Shown: positions 59,597 through 64,000 of the stretch, one piece after another
Numbering within the stretch: position 1 is the stretch's first letter
How the letters are laid out: each line of letters opens with the position of its first letter
Assembly (NCBI RefSeq): GCF_025527015.1
Contig: NZ_JAODIM010000039.1
Span: 1-64,000 of the forward strand
Reading direction: 5' to 3'
Origin: Winslowiella arboricola
Lineage (GTDB): Bacteria > Pseudomonadota > Gammaproteobacteria > Enterobacterales > Enterobacteriaceae
Length of the DNA stretch: 64,000 nt
Made by a program: the position numbers and the translations under genes
Notes under the pieces: model-generated
The model's database searches: none
Told to the model about the DNA's origin: nothing
What the model saw: the letters and a program-made list of their open reading frames with translations, nothing else

Positions 59597-62140
59597 ATGA
59601 GCAAAGTCAAACTCGGCATCATCGGTAATGGCATGGTGGGTCACCGCTTTATCGAAGAGCTGATCGATAAAGCGGAACCCGGTCAGTTTGAGATCACTGT
59701 GTTTTGTGAAGAACCACGCGTAGCTTACGACCGTGTCCATCTCTCCGCCTATTTCTCCCACCATACTGCTGAAGAGCTGTCGCTGGTACGTGATGGCTAT
59801 TATCAAAAACATAATGTGCAACTGCTGCTTAGCGAACGGGCGATTATTATCGACCGTCAGGAGAAGGTGATTCACTCCAACACTGGCCGTATCGTGCACT
59901 ACGACAAACTGATATTAGCTACCGGCTCTTATCCATGGATTCCGACCATCAAAGGCTCTGAAGGCCAGGACTGCTTTGTCTATCGCACGATTGAAGATCT
60001 CAACGCCATTGAAGCCTGCGCACGTCGCAGCAAAAGCGGCGCGGTAATTGGCGGTGGCTTGCTGGGACTGGAAGCCGCTGGCGCGCTGAAAAATCTCGGC
60101 GTCCAGACCCATGTGATTGAATTTGCCCCGGTGCTGATGGCCGAGCAGCTTGACCCGATGGGCGGCGAGCAGCTGCGACAGAAGATTGAGCGTATGGGCG
60201 TGCAGGTGCATACCGGCAAAAATACCCAGCTGATTGAACATCATGGTAAAGCGGGTAAAACCCTGCATTTCGCCGATGGCAGCCAGCTGCAGGTCGATTT
60301 TATCGTGTTCTCTACCGGCATCCGTCCGCAGGATAAGCTGGCTAAACACTGCGATTTAGCGCTGGGCCAACGCGGCGGCTTTCTGATCAACGATCAGTGC
60401 CAGACCGCCGACCCGAATATCTATGCCATCGGCGAATGCGCGGCGTGGAATCAGCGAATTTATGGTCTGGTGGCGCCTGGTTATAAAATGGCACAGGTCG
60501 CCAGCGATCATCTGCTGGGTAAAGAGAATGCGTTTACCGGCGCGGATATGAGCGCCAAACTGAAACTGCTGGGTGTTGATGTCGGGGGAATTGGTGATGC
60601 CCATGGCCGCACCGCAGGCGCACGCAGTTATCTGTGGCTGGATGAGAACAAAGAGACCTATAAACGACTGGTAGTCAGCGCCGATAACAAAACGCTGCTG
60701 GGCGCAGTACTGGTCGGCGATACCCGTGATTATGGCAATCTGCTGCAGCTGGCGCTAAATAAAATTGAACTGCCGGAAAACCCGGAAGCCCTGATCCTGC
60801 CGACGCTAAGCGGTGATAAACCGCTACCTGGCGTGGAGTCGCTGCCGGATAGCGCGCAGATCTGCTCCTGCTTCGATGTAACCAAAGGCGATATTGTCAG
60901 CGCAGTGCTCAAAGGTTGTCATACGGTAGCGGCGATCAAAAGCGAAACCCGCGCGGGTACCGGCTGCGGCGGTTGCGTACCGCTGATTACCCAGGTGCTG
61001 AATGCTGAACTGAGCCGTCAGGGCATCGAAGTGAATCACCATCTGTGTGAGCACTTTGCGTATTCGCGTCAGGAGCTATATCACCTGATCCGTGTCGAGG
61101 AAATTAAAAGCTTCGACCAGTTGCTAACTAAATATGGTCAGGGTTATGGCTGCGAAGTCTGTAAACCCACCGTCGCTTCGCTGCTGGCCTCCTGCTGGAA
61201 TGAATATGTGCTGGAACCGCAGCACACACCGTTGCAGGACAGCAACGATATCTTCCTCGGCAATATCCAGAAAGATGGCACTTATTCGGTGATCCCACGC
61301 TCCGCTGGCGGCGAAATTACCCCGGCAGGCTTAATGGCGGTCGGCAGAATTGCTGAGCAGTATCAGCTCTACACCAAAATCACCGGTTCACAGCGTATCG
61401 GGCTGTTCGGCGCGCAGAAAGACGACCTGCCCGCCATCTGGCAGCAACTGATTGATGCCGGATTTGAAACCGGTCACGCCTACGCCAAGGCACTGCGTAT
61501 GGCGAAAACCTGTGTTGGCAGCAGCTGGTGTCGTTTTGGCGTCGGCGACAGCCTCGGGTTTGGTATCGAACTGGAGAACCGCTATAAAGGCATCCGCACC
61601 CCGCACAAAATGAAGTTTGGCGTCTCCGGCTGTACCCGTGAATGTGCTGAAGCACAGGGTAAAGATGTCGGGATTATCGCCAGCGAAAAAGGCTGGAACC
61701 TGTATGTCGGTGGTAATGGCGGCATGAAACCACGTCATGCCGATCTGCTGGCTGCGGATCTCGATCGCGACACCCTGCTGCAATACCTAGACCGCTTTAT
61801 GATGTTCTATATACGCACCGCCGATAAACTCCAGCGCACTTCGCTGTGGCTGGAAAGTCTCGACGGCGGTATCCGCTATCTGAAAAAAGTGATTATCGAC
61901 GACAAACTGAATCTCAATCAGCAGCTGGAGGCCGATATTACCCGTCTGCGTGAACGGGTAGTGTGCGAGTGGCGCGAAACGGTTGAGCATCCGCAGCATC
62001 AGGCGCGCTTCGCTCACTTTATTAACAGTGCGATGCGCGACCCTAATGTGCAGGTGGTGGCAGAACGCCAGCAGCACCGCCCTGCGCGCCCTGATGAACG
62101 CATTGACGTTCGCCAGATTGAGATGGAGGAGAACCTGTGA
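59597..62140 (+). CDS. nirB: NADH-dependent nitrite reductase large subunit NirB
   Basis: Cytoplasmic siroheme enzyme reducing nitrite to ammonium in anaerobic growth. 847 residues (E. coli 847). Order: FAD/NAD domain (GIIGNGMVGHRFIEEL at 6; GGGLLGLEAAGALKNLG near 152), BFD-like [2Fe-2S] region (CSCFDV near 418 and GTGCGGC near 453), then nitrite/sulfite reductase repeats with the siroheme-[4Fe-4S] cysteines in KTCVGSSWCRFGVGDS near 636 and SGCTRECAEAQGKD near 677. GAGGCCAAT precedes the start; it overlaps nirD by 4 bp. Confidence 0.98.
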   Translation: MSKVKLGIIGNGMVGHRFIEELIDKAEPGQFEITVFCEEPRVAYDRVHLSAYFSHHTAEELSLVRDGYYQKHNVQLLLSERAIIIDRQEKVIHSNTGRIVHYDKLILATGSYPWIPTIKGSEGQDCFVYRTIEDLNAIEACARRSKSGAVIGGGLLGLEAAGALKNLGVQTHVIEFAPVLMAEQLDPMGGEQLRQKIERMGVQVHTGKNTQLIEHHGKAGKTLHFADGSQLQVDFIVFSTGIRPQDKLAKHCDLALGQRGGFLINDQCQTADPNIYAIGECAAWNQRIYGLVAPGYKMAQVASDHLLGKENAFTGADMSAKLKLLGVDVGGIGDAHGRTAGARSYLWLDENKETYKRLVVSADNKTLLGAVLVGDTRDYGNLLQLALNKIELPENPEALILPTLSGDKPLPGVESLPDSAQICSCFDVTKGDIVSAVLKGCHTVAAIKSETRAGTGCGGCVPLITQVLNAELSRQGIEVNHHLCEHFAYSRQELYHLIRVEEIKSFDQLLTKYGQGYGCEVCKPTVASLLASCWNEYVLEPQHTPLQDSNDIFLGNIQKDGTYSVIPRSAGGEITPAGLMAVGRIAEQYQLYTKITGSQRIGLFGAQKDDLPAIWQQLIDAGFETGHAYAKALRMAKTCVGSSWCRFGVGDSLGFGIELENRYKGIRTPHKMKFGVSGCTRECAEAQGKDVGIIASEKGWNLYVGGNGGMKPRHADLLAADLDRDTLLQYLDRFMMFYIRTADKLQRTSLWLESLDGGIRYLKKVIIDDKLNLNQQLEADITRLRERVVCEWRETVEHPQHQARFAHFINSAMRDPNVQVVAERQQHRPARPDERIDVRQIEMEENL

Positions 62141-62463
62141 GCCAGTGGCATAACATCTGCAATTTAAACGATATCCTGCCTGCTACCGGAGTCTGTGCCT
62201 GGGTCAATCAGCAGCAGGTGGCGATTTTCCGCCCGCGAAAGGATGAACAGCTGTTCGCCATCAGTAATATCGACCCTTTCGCCGATGCCAGCGTACTGTC
62301 ACGCGGGATTATCGCCGAGCATCAGCAGGAATTATGGGTCGCCAGTCCGCTGAAAAAACAGCGTTTTCGCCTGAGGGATGGACTGTGTATGGAAGATGAG
62401 AGTCATTCGGTGGCGCACTTCCCGGTTCGGATTAACGAGGGTCGCGTTGAGGTTTGTGCTTAG
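62137..62463 (+). CDS. nirD: Nitrite reductase small subunit NirD
   Basis: 108 residues. Rieske-fold subunit lacking the Cys-His cluster ligands, as usual for NirD (FAISNIDPFADASVLSRGII, then VASPLKKQRFRL). Overlaps nirB (ATGA-type, GTG start). In E. coli nirC and cysG follow; here trpS follows on the other strand, so the nitrite channel and siroheme synthase genes are not at this locus. Confidence 0.96.
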   Translation: MSQWHNICNLNDILPATGVCAWVNQQQVAIFRPRKDEQLFAISNIDPFADASVLSRGIIAEHQQELWVASPLKKQRFRLRDGLCMEDESHSVAHFPVRINEGRVEVCA

Positions 62464-62474
62464 GTTTACGCGGT

Positions 62475-62498
62475 ACGGGCGGCGTTGTCGCCGCCCGT
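62475..62498. repeat. Palindromic repeat copy 6 (nirD-trpS gap)
   Basis: ACGGGCGGCG-TTGT-CGCCGCCCGT, a perfect 10-bp stem with a 4-base loop in the 39-bp gap between convergent nirD and trpS. On the plus strand GGTTTT follows. With no other hairpin present it is the best candidate terminator for both genes. Confidence 0.85.
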
Positions 62499-62502
62499 GG
62501 TT

Positions 62503-63507
62503 TTAAGGCTGGGCCACAAAACCGACCGCTTCATACACTTTCTTCAGCGTCTGCTGGGCATGCGCGCGTGCTTTGGCTGCGCCATCACGCATCACCTGCT
62601 CAAGCAGCGCTTCATCATTGCGGAAGCTGTAGAAGCGCGCCTGGAGATCGGTCAGCATACCAGATACCGCGTCAGCCACGGCGCCTTTCAGATGACCATA
62701 CATTTTGCCTTCAAACTCCTGCTCCAGCTCGGCGATAGTTTTGCCGGTCACGCCGGAGAGAATGTCCAGCAAGTTAGATACTCCCGCCTTCTCTTTGATG
62801 TCATAACGCACCACTGGCGGCTCTTCGGAGTCGGTCACTGCGCGTTTGATCTTTTTTACCACCGATTTAGGATCTTCCAGCAGGCCGATAACATTATTGC
62901 GATTATCGTCAGACTTGGACATCTTTTTGGTCGGCTCCAGCAGTGACATCACGCGCGCGCCGGACTTCGGAATAAACGGCTCAGGCACTTTAAAGATATC
63001 GCCATACAGCGCGTTAAAACGGCTGGCAATATCACGGCTTAGTTCTAAATGCTGCTTCTGATCTTCGCCTACCGGCACCTGGTTGGTCTGATACAGCAGG
63101 ATATCGGCCGCCATCAGCACCGGATAGTCAAACAGACCGGCATTGATATTCTCTTCGTAGCGGGTCGATTTATCCTTAAACTGCGTCATACGGCTTAACT
63201 CGCCGAAATAGGCATAGCAGTTCAGGATCCAGCTCAGCTGAGTGTGCTCCGGCACATGGGACTGCACAAAAATAGTGCTTTTGCTCGGGTCGATGCCGCA
63301 GGCCAGATACAGCGCCAGCGTATCCAGCGTGGCTTTGCGCAGCGCGACCGGGTCCTGGCGGACGGTAATGGCGTGCAGGTCAACGATACAGTAGATGCAG
63401 TGAAAATCATCCTGCAGCTGTACCCACTGACGTAGCGCACCCATGTAGTTACCAATGGTCAGTTCACCTGAAGGCTGTGCGCCGCTAAATACGATGGGTT
63501 TGCTCAT
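62503..63507 (-). CDS. trpS: Tryptophanyl-tRNA synthetase
   Basis: Class Ic synthetase, 334 residues as in E. coli. The HIGH-type motif is TIGN in [17 protein letters not shown] (about 12-28) and the KMSKS loop is [13 protein letters not shown] (about 193-205). It lies 18 bp after gph and probably shares its transcript, as in the E. coli dam-rpe-gph-trpS order. Confidence 0.98.
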   Translation of the reverse strand: MSKPIVFSGAQPSGELTIGNYMGALRQWVQLQDDFHCIYCIVDLHAITVRQDPVALRKATLDTLALYLACGIDPSKSTIFVQSHVPEHTQLSWILNCYAYFGELSRMTQFKDKSTRYEENINAGLFDYPVLMAADILLYQTNQVPVGEDQKQHLELSRDIASRFNALYGDIFKVPEPFIPKSGARVMSLLEPTKKMSKSDDNRNNVIGLLEDPKSVVKKIKRAVTDSEEPPVVRYDIKEKAGVSNLLDILSGVTGKTIAELEQEFEGKMYGHLKGAVADAVSGMLTDLQARFYSFRNDEALLEQVMRDGAAKARAHAQQTLKKVYEAVGFVAQP

Positions 63508-63525
63508 GCTTTGCTATCCTGATAA

Positions 63526-64000
63526 TTACAGCCCTAATGCGGGCAGAAGATCGTTAAAATCATCCAGAGCGAGCCCCGGATTGCTGGTGGTGATCGATTC
63601 ACCATAGTTATAACCGAAGGTCATGCCAACACAGGGGCAACCCGCAGCCTGCGCCGCCAGAATATCATTGCGCGAGTCACCGACAAACAGCAACTCCTGC
63701 GGCAGCAAGCCAAAGGTTCCCAGCACTAAAAACAGTGGCGCCGGATGCGGCTTCTTCACCACCACATCGTCACCGCCGATAATCAGCGAGAAATGTTGCG
63801 CAATGCCCAGCGATTGCAGTAAAGGTTCCACAAAAGGGGTCGGTTTATTGGTCACTACCGCCAGTGGAAGATTGTGCTGCGAAAGTTTTGCCAGTACGTC
63901 AGCCACATGCGGAAACAGCGTGCTGCCGCTCTCCACCGTTGCGGCATAGAATTTATCAAACAGCGCACGGGCATCGCGCGACTGGTCTTCATGCGGCGGC
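63526..64000 (-). CDS. gph: Phosphoglycolate phosphatase Gph (5' end outside the window)
   Basis: The C-terminal 157 residues of a HAD-superfamily phosphatase; the frame is open to the window edge. Seen: [25 protein letters not shown] (HAD motif II Thr), [14 protein letters not shown] (motif III Lys) and [18 protein letters not shown] (motif IV). The catalytic DxDGT motif lies beyond position 64000. The protein ends at LLPALGL, lacking the short C-terminal tail of E. coli Gph. Confidence 0.95.
   Translation of the reverse strand, partial: PPHEDQSRDARALFDKFYAATVESGSTLFPHVADVLAKLSQHNLPLAVVTNKPTPFVEPLLQSLGIAQHFSLIIGGDDVVVKKPHPAPLFLVLGTFGLLPQELLFVGDSRNDILAAQAAGCPCVGMTFGYNYGESITTSNPGLALDDFNDLLPALGL

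Noticed and set aside
63526..63936. gph as a 136-residue complete gene from an internal GTG
   Set aside because: The frame continues to the window edge with Gph-like sequence, so the gene is simply cut by the window.

Overview
The window is chromosomal DNA of a gamma-proteobacterium of the order Enterobacterales. Protein lengths and gene order follow the Escherichia coli rrnD-to-gph region almost gene for gene. The differences (a tau operon, a lone codA, an orphan Hcp cassette of DUF3289/DUF943 type and a family of GGGCGGCG palindromes) suggest a member of the Erwiniaceae (Pantoea, Mixta or Erwinia-like). That family-level placement is inference; no marker here fixes the genus.

Layout. 1-420: control region of an rRNA operon leaving the window leftwards (P1, P2, boxA), with no mature rRNA inside. 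421-10772: housekeeping block with yrdA, the minus-strand run dprA-smg-yrdD-tsaC-aroE-yrdB, then def-fmt, rsmB, trkA, mscL, the ribosome-rescue gene arfA, zntR and yhdN. 10891-24547: the alpha, spc and S10 ribosomal-protein operons, all minus strand, each with a recognisable promoter or autoregulatory leader. 24953-26480: prepilin peptidase, bacterioferritin and its ferredoxin. 26633-32925: the str operon (rpsL-rpsG-fusA-tufA) and yheO-tusDCB. 33152-39895: fkpA, slyX, slyD, kefG-kefB-yheV and yheS. 39907-45282: a block absent from this place in E. coli, holding tauABCD, a LacI-type regulator and a LysE-type exporter. 45341-47521: yheT, yheU, prkB. 47522-49511: a small AT-rich cassette of a DUF3289 protein, a membrane-anchored DUF943 protein and an Hcp protein. 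49561-55922: yhfA, crp, yhfK, argD, pabA, fic and yhfG. 56004-64000: ppiA, tsgA, codA, nirBD, trpS and partial gph.

How the parts work together. Most of the window serves translation: ribosomal proteins, elongation factors, initiator-tRNA formylation and deformylation, rRNA and tRNA modification, and rescue of stalled ribosomes. Smaller groups serve potassium balance (trkA, kefGB), iron storage (bfr/bfd under a likely Fur site), sulfonate sulfur scavenging (tau), arginine synthesis (argD behind two ARG boxes) and anaerobic nitrite reduction (nirBD behind a perfect FNR site).

The signals most worth following up are a palindromic repeat family that sits between convergent genes and may serve as two-way terminators, the orphan Hcp/DUF3289/DUF943 cassette, an arfA gene with a strong hairpin inside its coding region, a Fic/YhfG pair with an intact AMP-transferase motif, and operators for ArgR, FNR, PurR and Fur that can be read directly.
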